Made by a program: the position numbers and the translations under genes | DNA from: Porphyra umbilicalis | Lineage: Eukaryota > Rhodophyta > Bangiophyceae > Bangiales > Bangiaceae | Length of the DNA: 64,000 nt | Reading direction: 5' to 3' | Assembly: GCA_002049455.2 (NCBI GenBank) | Contig: KV918880.1 | Coordinates: 1-64,000, forward strand | In this document: in pieces, positions 20,881-33,695 of the stretch | Layout: each line of letters starts with the position of its first letter | Numbering within the stretch: the first letter of the stretch is position 1 | Notes under the pieces: generated by a model | Databases searched by the model: none | What the model was told of the DNA's origin: nothing | What the model saw: only the letters and a program-made list of their open reading frames with translations

Positions 20881-23265
20881 GGCCACAGATGACCGCGGCC
20901 GAAGCCGAACATTGAAGCGGACCCACGCAGCGTCGTGCTACTGGCGGCCACGGAGGAGTTTCAATGTGACGCCTCGATACTGGAGCGCAGTGCGCCGTCA
21001 TCGGTAAGCCTCAAGCCGACGCCTACCTGGTTTCGATCGGCATAGAGATCCAATTGGCGGCAGTGACTTCTGCCATCAGAATTGGATTGCGCTGAGCGAT
21101 TTTCTGACCACAGGTCAGCCAAAGTCGGGTTCATCTGATCTTTCTGGGATCATTGGATCAGATGGTAGGATAGACACTGCGGTTGAGCAGCACGCCTCGG
21201 GAGTGCCCAAATTCGCGTTCGCAGTAGCGTCCCCAGGTGAGGGGCGTGGGGCGTAGCCGCGCCCTGATGGCGCCGTAGCAACTGCCTTCTGAAGGCCAAC
21301 GACGCTCCCAAAACCGCCCCAAGTAGGACCTTTGCATACGTCCTTATTACAGGGACCACCGTATGGCTTTATAATTCATTTGTAATTTCAGCCGCCAATT
21401 AATTTCATTGTCTATTTGATGATGGCTGTCTGGGGTCGCTACTGCCGAGTCCACGTCAGTCTTTGTTTCCTGCTCAATTAAGCCCGACAACCACCACGCA
21501 TACAACAGCACCCTTCACCATGAAGGCGCTCTGCTGCCGCAAGGTACCACACCACGTCAAAAACGTATCCAGCCCCACGGCCTTGCGCCGTGAGTTGCGA
21601 CAGTAGCAGTGGGCACCGCCATCCCCCGCCGGATCACCAGCGGAGGCTGTGGCCCTTTCACAGCGCGTTTCACTCCCAACTTCATCACCTGGAGCAGCAT
21701 TGCGCGACATAGCAGCACCAGATCCTTGTTTGAACCGTGCGAACATGGCGAACGTGTCAGTTTTCGCAGTGATACGGCAGGCATGGACGACCGGAGCGAC
21801 TGCTGACGCCGGGCTGGGTACCAGACAATAGAGTACTTGAAATAGTGAAATAATCCATGCTCTGTGCGCGCCCAATGCACGTCTCGACGTCCAGGAGCGC
21901 GGGGTGTTACTAGCGCCCTAACAGCACCCTAACAGCGCCTTGACAACGCGCCTCAATAGCGCCGCGGGCGCTCCTCCCATCCTTAGCTAAAATCTACGCC
22001 TGGGCCGTGCAATGTCACGTGCTTTCGGCGTGTCGCGCTCCGCATGCCCCGGCCAGATGGGGCATGCCAGGGTCGTGATCTGCTTTCTCACTGGACGTGA
22101 TCTGCCCACTCCACATATTGCCAATCCAATGATTAAGTGTAGTTGTTCAGATGCCACATAAGAAGGGTGCAATAAATTCGTTGACGGGCGAGTTCAGCTT
22201 ATGTCAGCCATTTTAAAATGGATTCCTTGTCGTGAACGGGGGCGTGCTTGTCGGCCATACGTGCCACAGCTCGTTATTTGGCGTGCATCGCCCTCCCGGT
22301 TTTCGAAGTATTGGCGTGATGCACAACCCTGGTGGGGACGGCGGACGACATCATAAAATCCATCACACCGCGGTATGTGAAAATCTTTCACATTGACGTT
22401 GGGACGAGGGGGAAACATAAGAGAAACTACTCATCGGACAATTACAGCAGAGTCCAATGCTCAACGTGCGTTCAATGTAAAATCTTCTTGGGAACCGTCC
22501 TCAAGCATGTTCTGGACTTCATAAGAACGGTAGGATGGTTCGTTCTTTGACGCTCCGTCGGTGCGATGGGTCGGCCGGTGGTTTGGTCAAGCATCAACGC
22601 ATCTTACAGCTGTGCTTTTCAACAAGCTAAGGATGGAATATTCTTTCAAGCGGGTACGTAGCGTACTCGGAGAATTCAATTGTGACTGCAGAAAAGATCG
22701 ATCCCTGCTTTGAGCTCTGTCAAGACCAGGGCTTCCCAAGCGTATATGTTTTCACTTAGCGTTGCGTAACGCCGCTTGTTCAATCTGTCTGCGTTGGCCA
22801 TTCGCGCCCCAGAGACCCAATGGCGACGTGTGAAACATAAAATTCCTTTGTCGTGGGTTTCAGTAAGAGTTTCAAGCGACGTCTCATGATCGTGGTGCGT
22901 AAGCGTCTGAAGAGCGTCACAACCATAATAACCCCCCCAAAGTATATAAAAACGCCCCTTTTCGGGTTGATATTCAATGCTTTGCAGTAGGGGTCACATT
23001 TCGTACCCATCAGCTCATGTGTTCTCTCCGCCCATGCAAGGACTCCGTTGAACCGTTTGTCCGTTTTTGACCGCTCCCACGTCGCGATGCCTTCTTTGTA
23101 CTGTGCCGAGCCGCGACCTCACGAGATCTGTATGCACAGCTGCGCCATGTGCTGGCCACGCGGGAGAGCTTGTTGGTCTTGACTGACAGCTGCGAGTTGG
23201 TACGCACCTGGTTGTCCCTTCCGAGCGTGCTGCGTGACGATTTTGACCAGCAATACTGGGTGGCG
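20881..23265. other. Mobile-island spacer without identified genes
   Basis: Mixed composition, about 50% GC. Short open frames occur on both strands and none shows a domain. The first 500 bases may be the decayed continuation of the gag-like fossil. A TATATAAAAA match lies near 22943 with no gene attached. A lone TIR-like end (ACCAGCAATA) sits just before MITE copy B. Confidence 0.4.
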
Positions 23266-23668
23266 TATTGCTGCTCCCCGAATTTTGTCTTGGTGGACAG
23301 AGACTGACTTGCGGACCGACTCTCTCCACCAATCAGATACGCCCCTGGGACTGACTTGGTGCGCCTGATTGCTTACATGTGCCCATCCAGCCTGGAAATC
23401 GACATCAGCTCCTCATTTTTTCTGCACTTCTGGCAAGGAGACAGTAGAAAATCTCAAGATCTCGCATGGGCAGCTTGCTCCGTGCCAAGAAAATCGGATC
23501 AAGGGGCAACAAACAGTGAGTTCTGCTGGATGCAAGGTCCTGGCATCGAATGCGGGCTTTCTATTGGCTTCGATGCCTGCTTACTGTCGTTTTCGACCAA
23601 TAGAATGCTGTTATTCACAGTCAGTCTCTGTCTCTGTCCCCCAGGACAAAATTCGGGGATCAGCAATA
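23266..23668 (+). mobile_element. MITE family 1, copy B (403 bp)
   Basis: Same orientation as copy A and identical to it through the interior; they differ only at a few bases near the ends. Identity over about 360 bases between copies 7.8 kb apart implies recent movement or gene conversion. There is no coding capacity and no clear target duplication. Confidence 0.88.
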
Positions 23669-26542
23669 CAATCGCCACTTGGCCGATTTCCTGGGCGTTT
23701 GAGTATCTACTCACGAAAACGTACACGCCTATACGCACTTTCTTGGTACGCTTGGGAACCCCTGGTCAAGACCGACTTCGACTACTCTAAATATTTGATG
23801 CGCGGTGACGGAAGTGCTGACGGTGGTGGGGCCGAACCTATCACTGCGAGCATCCCAAAACCCGTGGACGTCAGCATGGTGCCCTGTGCCTCCATGGGAA
23901 GCGTAACACACAGGGACGAGGAACACGTTTGGTCATAGGACTAAAACCTGGACGGCAAAGAGGTCCCTTTTTATATTGCGGCGACGCTGCCCATTCCGAG
24001 CGCGCGCACGCCAGCCGGCGACTGCGCGTTCACGTGCTCCTGAGTGAGCCCCGCTGATGTGCTCCAGACTGCCCGCCTGCCAGCTGACCACCTTGATGTT
24101 TACGCGTCGCAGTGCAATGGAAGTGTCTTTTTGAGCCATCCGGGCGCCTAAAAATGGAGTAGCGGTGTCACGAACAGTCAACTAACTATAACCTGTTTGT
24201 ACATTGGACCTTTTTTTGTTTTCTGATTTCTGTTTTTTCCTCCCCATTCTTGTCTCTGTAGACCTTTGATTCTTCTGGCTACCCTCTTCTCCCGCGTGAT
24301 ATGGCAGCGCTCCGAGCCCGCGGTGGCAGTCTGTACCGCTGGGCTCTAGAAGAAGCCCTCGTGCCATTCCCTCCGTTCCAGAGCAGCTTCCTGTCACCTC
24401 TTCACCCTACCTTCCCGGTGCCGGTGTCGGATCTCTGCCCAGTAGTCTACACGAGATTTGCCCTCCGACCTTCAGCCAACTGCCAATGTCGCTGGGTGTG
24501 TCCCTCAGCGCCCTCTGCGCTGGAGACCCTGGGCACGAGGAGTTTGACAACGAGGTGCCTACCTCTGCCTCCCCAGGACCAGGCTAGCCCCCTTCTTCCG
24601 CCCCCACATCTCCAGGGTTGCGCGCGCCAGGACTATGCGCACACGTCTGGCGCGGTCTTGGACCGGTAGACCCAAGTTGGAGATCTACCTATGTCGCAGG
24701 ACTCGTCGCTGCCCGGGACCGGCGGCGTCGAGCGCAGCGTTGCGATCGTGTACCGCGACGATGGCCGTTGTGACAATTGATCTATAGAGCCCAAACTCCC
24801 TGCCGATGCATCCGTGGTTGGGGACGCTTATGGGCGAAGCCCCGGTCCGGCACGAAAGCCGAAGGATGCTGCCAAATCCGGCGACACGCCCTCGGGCAGC
24901 GAGAGCAGAAACATGTCGTTAGATGGTCGCTCTGCTTTCGGTGGCTGCTCAGCCAATCGTCGCAAGTTCTCGAGTCGGCGCGCTCACGGTGGCAGCCGCG
25001 GTCGTAGCGAGTTCCAAACTGGGCGCAAGAGTGGACCCGTGGGTGGTTCCGACGCCAACGTGCGGCTTTCTGTTGCCACTTCCTGGGAACGCTATATCGA
25101 CAACTAAATGGGTAGAGGCGGCACTCAGCGCCTGTCCGTTTCCAACGCTCCTAAGTGGATTGCCAATTCGTTTTGGAACAAGAAGCACTAGTCGAAGAAG
25201 GTCCCCATCCAGCGCATGCTAATGGGACTGAAGACATACAGCGAGAAGCACGGCATGAAGACCAGCGGGCGCGGGCGGGGTTGAACTGACCGTCGCGTTG
25301 CGGAGCTGGACAAATCGAAGATGCCACCCTGGAGCTCGACCAAAGATGATCTGAACCAGGTGCACGAATCAATCATGGAGGCGACTCAGCACGTGGACCG
25401 TACTTTCAAGACTCGCTGAACCACAACCGCGGCTTGTCGGAGGACGAATTGGACGAAATGTTGGGCGGTGACTTCTCTGCGAATCAGGTTGACAGCAGAA
25501 TCGACTCAAGCGATTCAGACCGGTCGGGTCGCAGGTTGGTCGTCGCTGGCGCTCTCGGGCTCGGAGCCGATGTCAAGCATCGGTCGCGTCGTTGGAGGAC
25601 AACCACGGCGCTGATCACCGCCAGCGTCGGCCTCGAGAGAATACGGCCAGACGTGGCGACAACCCTTTTGCTGTGGTGACAGCCGGCAACCCCTGCAGCG
25701 GCGATGCGCAGTCACCTGTCGGTGTCGCCAATGCCCGCACTCTGCGGAAATTACGAGCCGCGACCGCTGCGGCTGCCGTCCTGGATGGCATAGAGTTTTT
25801 GACCACGGCTGTACAAAAAAGCACCTGCTCCAGGCGCGCGATGCGGGCGAGGTAGCCGGCGGCCTAGCAGCTGCAGACAAGGGCGGCTGAGCATGAGGAG
25901 CTTCGGCGTATAGCCCTGGAGGAGAGGCACCTGCGCTTGGGGGAGCTGCTGACTGCCAACGCCGTGGCGCTGGGGCGCATGAATGTGCTCAAGGACATTT
26001 ATGCCGTGCCAAAAACTCCTGCCATGCTGGTACATATTAGCGCAGTCGGTACGCGTGGGTATGGTAACCAGTCAGGGGAAGCGCCTCGGGAGTAAGTTGG
26101 CTCACGGTGTTTACGCTAGTTTGTGATGGCTGTGTGACTCGAATAGCTTTTTTTGATTTGTAGATGACCGACAGAAAATGTGAGAGCGTTGGAACTGGTG
26201 GTCCTCCCTGATTCGCACGAAGAAGTCTAGCCACGTTTCGACGCCTCATCTGTCTCATGACGTACATGGAATCCGGGGCAGCGGCATGTGCACGCACCTG
26301 GTCAAGCCTAAGAGCGATGGGAAAGAGGAAGCGACGGGATACCTCAGCTATATATGACCTCTACCCAGCGAGCACGGGGAACGCACGCGGCCACTGCCCA
26401 AAATGTATACTGTCTGCCGATGGACTCAATATTTACGACTGCTCTAGTACCTACTCTCTTTAACAAACACGCGCGACACGAGACGCCGACTGGCGCAGTC
26501 CTTGCACTCGTTCTAAGCTGTATCACAACAGCACTGTCGGTA
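23669..26542. other. Mobile-island spacer with degraded coding-like patches
   Basis: Several + strand stretches read like protein but are not intact. One is a Ser/Gly/Arg-rich frame at 24814-25107. Another is a charged stretch about 25210-25420 (KVPIQRMLMGLKTYSEKHGM, then a helical segment). The last is a strongly helical, Glu/Leu/Arg-rich coiled coil about 25870-26020 (HEELRRIALEERHLRLGELL). The last resembles C-terminal coiled coils of Myb/SANT-like transposon accessory proteins, but no Myb domain is visible. I give no firm function. Confidence 0.3.
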
Positions 26543-27780
26543 TCACGCGTCACCGCTCTGCTCGGAACATTCAAACTCCCATAACACGACACCCGCCACC
26601 CCCGCCCTGCACGGCAGACGAAAATTCAAGGAGGACATCTGTACGCCATTCATTAGAGGCAAGCACCCCGTTTGTAATCGGGGCGGGTGGGAATATCCCA
26701 CCTGATACTCGTTTCCCGAGGATGAGCTTTCCTCCTTGTCTTGCTGAGCTTCGCCCTTCCCGGGGGAAGGGGAGTCATCCGAGGACGACCACGGGGGACT
26801 ATCATGGTGCCTCACCGCTGCTACCGGCTGACCTCACCGGAGCTCCTCCTCTTTCTTGCGGCGCTCTTCGCACCGCTCCAGGAGGGCTTTTGTCAGCAAA
26901 GCCTTTGTCCCCGCATCGAGGCGGGGGCTCTCCCGGAAGAAATGACGACGCATGTAACATGCGAGGCAGTTAGTTATCCGGGTTCGCCCGGGGCGACATG
27001 TGTCCTCTCTGGGAGGACCAGGTAGGGCTCCCCCTCCCTTGATTGAGTTTCGTGGGGAAGTCCCGGGGGGGGCTTCCCCCACCTTAGCGGGAGCTTATCC
27101 TCATCCCTTTGTTCTTGGTGACGTCTGCGGTAGACGTCACCCTTTCTCTGTGCATACTGCACTGGAAGATCCATAGACACAAGCGGGGTACTATGCTCGC
27201 GCACCTCGGCACCAGCCTCCCAACCAAGTCCCTGCATACAGCTACTTTTCATTTATCTCTCGGTAGGGATATACCCACACAGACGGCGTAGCCTATGAAG
27301 GCGTACGTAGTGGGCACTCTCTGCTTCGTCCGCCTGTTGGGCGGCCGCGTGAATTAAAGCATGTGGATCGCTTAGCGATTGTTCATTCGCCAACTTGCGG
27401 AGGAGCCAGTTGACCAGCTCCAAGTAGGAGCTGACCTCTCCGCTCCGCCCTCCTGTTAGGGATGGAATGATCGTATACAATGCCCTCTTGAGGTCACCCT
27501 TGGTGAACTGCGGGAGAAGGTAGAAGGCCCTGCCCTTCGAAATATCATTGTCGTCTCCCGCTTTCACGAAACGGCTTCGAAAATTGAAGACGCTTAATGC
27601 GGGCGACCTATACCATTTTGCGTCCGGGCCAAAGGTGGCCGAATCGTCCCTACGCAGACGGCCTAGGCCGTAAGCCATCGTCCGGTTATACCTGACATTT
27701 GTATTCACTAATGCGTACGTGGCACAATATATTGTCGATGCGCCATAAGCTGGACAGTGCCTAGAGCGGTGCACCTTCAC
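26543..27780 (-). mobile_element. Fossil gag-like ORF region
   Basis: The clearest piece (27253-27780, minus) is a 175-codon frame whose middle (LPQFTKGDLKRALYTIIPSL and a Leu-rich helix after it) resembles the helical capsid part of LTR-element gag proteins. Downstream frames to about 26543 are short, acidic/Ser-rich or basic. It is fragmentary. No polymerase region or terminal repeats are seen. A decayed host gene is the alternative. Confidence 0.4.
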
Positions 27781-28105
27781 ACGACAAAACAGAATCTGCT
27801 TGTTTTTAATGAATACTGCTGGAACGAAGAGTACTTACGTCGCGACACATATTCATATATATAGTCGTACAGGTCGCAGTGGAGGAATGCGGTACAATAC
27901 CAAGATCCCCGCGGGCTGGTTCAGAAGATTCTTGCAGCAAAATATTTGGTCGGAAGCGCGGACGGCGTCGCTTAAATTGCGCTTCAGGCGGCCACACCGT
28001 CCACACCCCAGCGGCCACAGATCGTCTGTTGCCCCTTCCATTGTCGTCGTCGCGCCCATCATCTTCCCCGGAGAAAACCTCCACCTGTCGGCTGGCCGTG
28101 CCACA

Positions 28106-29372
28106 ATGGCCGACTTCCCGAGCCCGTCCAATGTCAGCACGCCTACGGCACCCACAAACTCACCTGCGGTGTCCTCGAGCGGTCCAGGTGTGTTCTGCTA
28201 AGGTCAATGCACGCGAGGCCGTCATGTGTGAGTTTTCTACGATTATACGGCTCCTTGTACTGGACTCGTTCTGCGGCGGACGCCCTGTGTCTAGTTTTTA
28301 ACGCGCTCCCCTCTACTGTTTTCCCCGTGCATGTCCGTTGCGTTCTTTTCTTTTTAATCCCCTGCGGGAGGTCCTTCCGTTGAGCGGGATATGATGTGCG
28401 CACCTTTAGATGTACCCCGTCAGGCTCCTGTGGCGACCCGCGCTGCTCCGGCCGACGCTACGTGCGTTGCGTGTGGGCACATGCACCAGAACGGAGACGG
28501 AAAGACACACTACTTTTTGCAGTGCAAGCTGGTTCTCCGTCGCATCCAATGCCGGGCCGCCCTGCCAGAGAATCACAAGTTTTTCACGGACGCACCGTGC
28601 GGATACAACAAGTGTGCGCGCCAGTCGCCGTAAGCAAAGTTATTCTTTTCTCTCTATTTTGTATCGTTTCGAGACGTGTTCCTCTGCTTATTTGGTCACT
28701 GGCACGATCAGGGTCTCACCGAAGCTCCTCGGCTCATTTTTCATTTTGTGTGCTTGTGACTGTGCCTTCTCTTTATCTCTCTTCCAGCTGCAAGAAGTGC
28801 TCCAAGATGGGTCACAACCCCCAGACGATTGCTCTCGACCCAGCGCTGTTCGCTAAGAACGTGAAACAAGGTGGAATGACTTTCACCAAGAAGCCACGCG
28901 TCAAACTCTCCGGTCGCTTTTACATGGTGGCTCAACCGACATTTTCTACGTGTTCGAGGCCCGCCGTGCTCGGGCGGAGTACCAGCGCGCCGACGCTGCG
29001 CACGAGGCACGGGCCAATCGCCGAAGCTCCTTGGTTGCCAACTTCGTCACCACGCTGCGCCCTGTCTCGCAGGCAGTTGACACGTTGTTTGCTGTGGGGT
29101 CAGAGGCGGCGGCGCTCTCCCCGGTCAACATTGCTGCTACGCGTGAGCAGGCACGCTGCGCTGACAGTGCCATGAGTGCCACCGCAAGTGCATTTGCTGG
29201 GGTGCTTGCAGCCGTCACTGGCAGCCCAAGCGGCGTAACCAGCGATGACGCACCCGCCGCTGCGTTGGCGTCGCTGAGCAGCCGACAGGCGGATGCTGAG
29301 AAGGCTGCTGCTTTGCGCCTGCGCGCCTCGGCTCAGGCACTGGCGGCTCCGATTGGCTCGTTGCGACTGTGA
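28106..29372 (+). CDS. Spliced ORF with a cysteine/histidine zinc-binding region, unknown role
   Basis: The predicted start is ATG 28106 (MADFPSPSNVSTPTAPTNSP). Exon 1 ends at CAG|GTGTGT near 28190. Exon 2 starts after CTTTAG near 28409. Exon 2 ends at GTAAGC (28630) and exon 3 begins after TTCCAG (28787), a 158-base intron. Across these sites one frame runs continuously. It carries CVACGHMHQNGDGKTHYFLQC and then, spanning the second junction, a CKKCSKMGHN knuckle, so a nucleic-acid or zinc-binding role is likely. The frame changes once in exon 3 (about 28930), after which an Ala/Arg-rich helical tail runs to 29372. It lies in the mobile island, so it may be host or element-derived. Confidence 0.45.
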
Positions 29373-29506
29373 ATTTTCTACTCTCTTTTTAATCGTTCTT
29401 TATTCTTTCTTCAGTGGCCATGTCATCAGACTTTGTTTCAGTCAAGTGACACTTATTCTTTGGTGCTCCACTTGGCTTGTTCCGTGGATGAGGCCGTTTG
29501 CCTAGA

Positions 29507-29878
29507 TTGGCAATACTCAGGGATGATTGGGCGACTCCAGATGTTGAGACTATCTCGGCGCCTCGCCACGTTGGGCCCACCCTAGACGGTCCTGCCACAC
29601 CAGTCGGTGGAAAAGAGCATCTTCAGCTCTCACCGGCCGAGGTTGCCGCCGCTCTGACAGAGCACTTATTTGGGGACGAGGAGGGTGAGGATTGGGCTGA
29701 GTTTCTTGCTTGCGTGGCGAAGGGGGCGCGCATGTACGGCGTGCGTGGGTCTACTGTGACGGGCACGGCCAGCGCTGACGTCCTTGTGGACCAGCTCTTT
29801 TCCTCTTTTGACGCAGGGGACAAGACGCTGTCGTCGCACCAAGCGAGCTGCCGTGACTGGCTGCAGTCCGTGCGTTAA
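29507..29878 (+). CDS. Hypothetical exon
   Basis: An open frame from a possible acceptor near 29506 to TAA at 29878, with ordinary acidic composition (HLFGDEEGEDWAEFLACVAK, DVLVDQLFSSFDAGDKTLSS). No domain recognised. A short upstream ATG (29420) could be its first exon. Spacing (about 130 bases) and style suggest it may belong with the preceding spliced ORF. Confidence 0.35.
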   Translation: MAILRDDWATPDVETISAPRHVGPTLDGPATPVGGKEHLQLSPAEVAAALTEHLFGDEEGEDWAEFLACVAKGARMYGVRGSTVTGTASADVLVDQLFSSFDAGDKTLSSHQASCRDWLQSVR

Positions 29879-29995
29879 ACTGTCACGTCTTCGTCCGTGT
29901 GAGTCGCTGTTTGTTCCTCTGAGGGTCATCGTTGTAGTCCTCTCCAGGGCACCATACGCAATACGACAAACTTGCTATTCCACACGTTCAGACGA

Positions 29996-30171
29996 TATTG
30001 CTGTCTTCCCCATTTTGGCCGATGCCGTCGATGTCAAGAGGGGTGATCAACTGTGCGAAACAGTTTCTCAGCCATCCGTTCAGCCGGATAAAGTCGCTCG
30101 GCGAATGGGCAGTTGACCGAGATCCTGTCTTGTCTGCGACCACATCGGCCAAAATTGGGAAGACAGCAATA
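29996..30171 (+). mobile_element. MITE family 2, copy 1 (176 bp)
   Basis: Miniature inverted-repeat element with ends TATTGCTGTCTTCC and an inner CATTTTGGCCGAT arm, mirrored at the right end. The interior matches the elements at 49816-49993 and 57811-57986. No coding capacity. No clear target-site duplication. Confidence 0.85.
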
Positions 30172-30788
30172 GTCGCCTACTTCCATGCCCAGGCCTCACT
30201 TCAGTTGATGTTTTCGTTGGGCCGACGTACCCCAACGGCGGCGCAGCGCGCGCTCGGATGTCTTGTGCCGCAGTCCCGCGCTATGTCTACGTGGAAAGGG
30301 CAATCAGTGGACCTACCCATCTTCCATACTTTCGGCTATCGCGCAGCGAGTTAGTTCTGACTCTCATATTCCATTCGTGCGTAGATTTTTGTGGGCCCGA
30401 GGAACAGCTTGCGTTGCATTGTCGCCGAGTATTCTCTTTTCTGGAAGTCGTGTCAACATCAGCAGGGCAGCGGGGCTCGCGCGGCAATAATCTGCCCCTC
30501 AGGCAAGGAAGCGGCGTTCCAATTGCCTCATCACTCGGATGGTAATCCGAGCCTTGGGCGAGGCCGCCAAGCAATGCTGTAAGTCAAGAGGCACGGCCAT
30601 GTGGGCCGAAACTATGCGCAGAGTTGACAAAGGTGTTGGGCAGGGCAAAGAAAAATGGTACGTACGCGACGGAGAAAAATGGCCAAGTTGAATCATGGCG
30701 ACTTCACTGTGGAAGGAGCACGCCATCGACCACCGAAGACCACACTTCACCAACTTACAGAACAAGAACTCGCAAACCCATGCCCGCC
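30172..30788. other. Spacer between MITE and transposase remnant
   Basis: Moderate GC, with only short frames on both strands. It may include the right flank of the transposase element, but I could not find matching terminal inverted repeats. Confidence 0.35.
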
Positions 30789-31908
30789 TCACGGCATGTC
30801 CACTGCCGGAGGACCATGCGGGGCCTGAAGCTCAATCGGGACAGGGGCTAGCTCGCCCTCGAGCAGCATGCCCGGACCGGTCAGCTCTGGAAGGTAGCGC
30901 CACATCTCTCGGCGCGCCTCATGATAGTGAGCGTGGATGGCCCCCACAGGTACGGACGCAAAGGCCAGCACGTGTATGAGTCGGTCATCGAGGTCTGGGT
31001 GGTGATAAGCCAGGTTCCGTGCCGCTCGCTTGTAGTCAGAGAAAACGGGCTCAACGGCCGAGAAGTTTGGGCATTATGGTGGTAGACGCATGAGAAGCAC
31101 GCCATTGATTGTGAGCAGCTCATCAGCCAAGACGTTGTGCACTGATGCATTGTCATACAACAGTACACAGTCGTTCGGGTGGTCTACCCAAGGCGCTCTG
31201 GGCACAAAGCCGTTCATCCGACGCGCCAAACTGGTGCAAAACAGCACCCAGTCGTCGCCCCACTGGGACAAAGGGAACCTCCGGCACTGTTATCTCTAGA
31301 ACGCCGCGCGTGTACAACACTGCCGCGATGTACGAAAATCGCTGGCGGGCGCGTGGGTCAGGTGCCAACGCCTCAAGCGGCTGACCTACCAGCGCCCGGC
31401 CGCGAGGCCGGGGCATGGCAGCACCGTGAAAATGCGTCTCATCCGCAACCAAAATGCACCGGTCAGGAATATGCCGAGCCAAACGGCAATAGGCAATCAT
31501 TTGCGCCGAGCACCTCTCGCTCGCCAGTCGCTCAACCTTCTTGACGGAGTACCCAATAAGCCGCAGCATTTCGCCCAATGTAGATGTGCTTGTTGGCCAG
31601 CGCTGGTCCCACTCGGGTAGCAGGGTCAGACGACGGAAGATGGCCGACAGTTCTCGTAGAAAGACCTCAAGATGGGCTCGCACGAGGGAGTCCAGCGCTC
31701 GCAGGAACTGTGCGTTGAATCGTTCCGCATCCGCGTGTCGATCATGAATCGCATCGTCGTTCCACGGGGAGCCGTGGCGCTGGAAATTTGCCCACCACTT
31801 GTGGGCAGTTGCCAGACTACAGCCGGCGTGGTTGACGATGGATGACCAGCTCAGCCCACGCTGACGGTTACGAATAACCTGCTAACGAATGGCAATGGGA
31901 AACATGGT
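30789..31908 (-). pseudogene. Broken Tc1/mariner-IS630 type DDE transposase
   Basis: A minus-strand transposase of about 370 codons, starting at ATG 31908 with an N-terminal helix-turn-helix (GLSWSSIVNHAGCSLATAHK). Then comes a linker and the DDE catalytic core. The first Asp is in LVADETHFHG (about 31420), the second in VLLYDNASVHN (about 31160) and the final Glu in FSAVEPVFSDYKRAARN, about 33 residues later, as in Tc1/mariner-like enzymes. It is dead: a TAG at codon 8, a frame change near 31270 and a TAA right after LMRLPP, where PPYSP is usual. Terminal inverted repeats were not found. Confidence 0.8.
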
Positions 31909-33147
31909 CAACGCAGCTTTACCCGTGCGAGGCACCCCCAAGCTGCCCCCTTCCAGCCGGGCCGCCACCCGCCCACCGAACCGGAACGCCGCCCCACACC
32001 ACCCCTCGCTCGCCCCCCCGCGAGCCCACCGCCCAACGCGACCGGCTCACAACGCTCCACGCCACCCCGAGTGCCACAATCGTCCCAGCGTGGAGCGAGT
32101 CTGGCCGCGCTGTGCGGCTCGTGCGGTCTGCGGGTGCGGTTGGCGGGCCCGCCCCCGCGTCCGTCCACACCTCCACTGGCACCCGTCACGTGGCACGTGG
32201 AGAGCTCACGGGCCGCTTGACTGCACCACAGCCCTCGGAGGCTCCTCGCACCTGGCCTCACCCCGCTCAAGGGCCTTCGAGCGAGGCCCCTGAGGGAAAG
32301 CGGCATTCGCGAGTGTGTGAGGACACGGCCGCTTTCGCCCCCGCACCAGAGCCTCTGGAGATTGTCCGTGTTGCGACTCTGGGACCCTGTGGTGGTATCG
32401 CACTGGATCAGCCGTGCCAGATTTTCCGCGCCCGGCCGATTCAACCTGAACACCCGTCAGATCGAGGGCCCCACACGGCTCAGAGCCCGTCCGGCAGAAC
32501 GTGCCGCAATGTTCTGGTGTCACACTGATGGATTCGACGGAGGCCTGCCACCCTGTAATGCCCGCCGGGCTCGGCTGCTGATTTCCAAAGGTTGCCTTTG
32601 ATTGGCTGCCCATCGCGCAAATGTGGGTCGAAACGACAAGGGCCACACAGAGTGCCTCTCGTGCCCACTGCCGTCACGATGGCGCAGAGCCACAAATGAC
32701 CTGCGTCCCCACCCGACTGCTGGGAAGAATGGATTGTGCACCGGTGAACAGTCTGGGTTGGACATTCTTCCGGCAGAGTTTGTCGGGGAGGGAGACCTTG
32801 ACTTCGCCTGCATCGTCCACTCCTTTTCGAACTTCTCACAGCCGTTCCGATTTCTTCGGACGTGAGCGGCATCCTCGACCATTCACACGCTGTCAGCCAA
32901 ACGAAGCGTTGCCTTGGAATGAGGTGCACCCCGAGTCCGATGCTGCTCTCGGGGTGCTGGCCTCACGTCGAACGTCTGACAGCAGCCAATCTAGCAGGGG
33001 TTGCGGCGCCAGCCGCAGCCGCTCTCACGGGGTTTGTGATCGGCCTTCATGGGCGTTTCCGCTCCACGAACGGCACCGCTGTGGCCAATGGGATCGCTGT
33101 GATGTTTATCTGTACACACTTAGATCGGAGGCTGCCGAGTAATTCTA
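31909..33147. other. Spacer, no gene recognised
   Basis: Rises to about 60-65% GC. Open frames on both strands are Arg/Pro/Ala-rich and carry no motif. It may contain the 5' end of the transposase element. Confidence 0.35.
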
Positions 33148-33695
33148 TCAACGTCTGTTTCGTTTCCGCTGAACAGTGCTCCTCTCCGATCCTGACGGAT
33201 GTCTTGTGTCACCTGCTCGTTCAGCGCACATACAGTTTTTTGCGCATCGACAATAAGATTGCCGCGTATCGATCATTCGCGGGGACGATCTTATGGGGAA
33301 TCCATCTACGGGGTTCCTCTTCCAGCTCTCGCCCCAGGGCACGAGTAACCGAACGACGGGGTACATGACGGCCCCCATCTTCCCCAGAGTACTCCCCGTC
33401 CGAGGAGGAGGAGCTCACCCGTCGGCGGCGGCGACGGGACCGCCTTGTAGTCCCGATGGCTGTCTCATTAAAAGACATTCGTTCATGTCAGGGGCTTATC
33501 GAAGCGTCCAATGAATTACGTAGAGCGGCCGATAAGACCGCCGCATCTTGGGGCCCCTGGGGTGCCCGATCTTCACTTTCATGACGAGGCGTTCGGGTTG
33601 GGCCAGTGGCTCTCGCCTGCCTGGCCCTTCCACCATAGGGGCCGCACGGCAGAGGGGGAGCCGCTTGATCCCGCTCGCCGAGGGGTCGAGGAGGG

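Noticed and set aside
24301-24669. 122-codon + strand frame
   Set aside because: Pro/Leu-rich and without domain or splice support, inside transposon-rich spacer. Likely chance.
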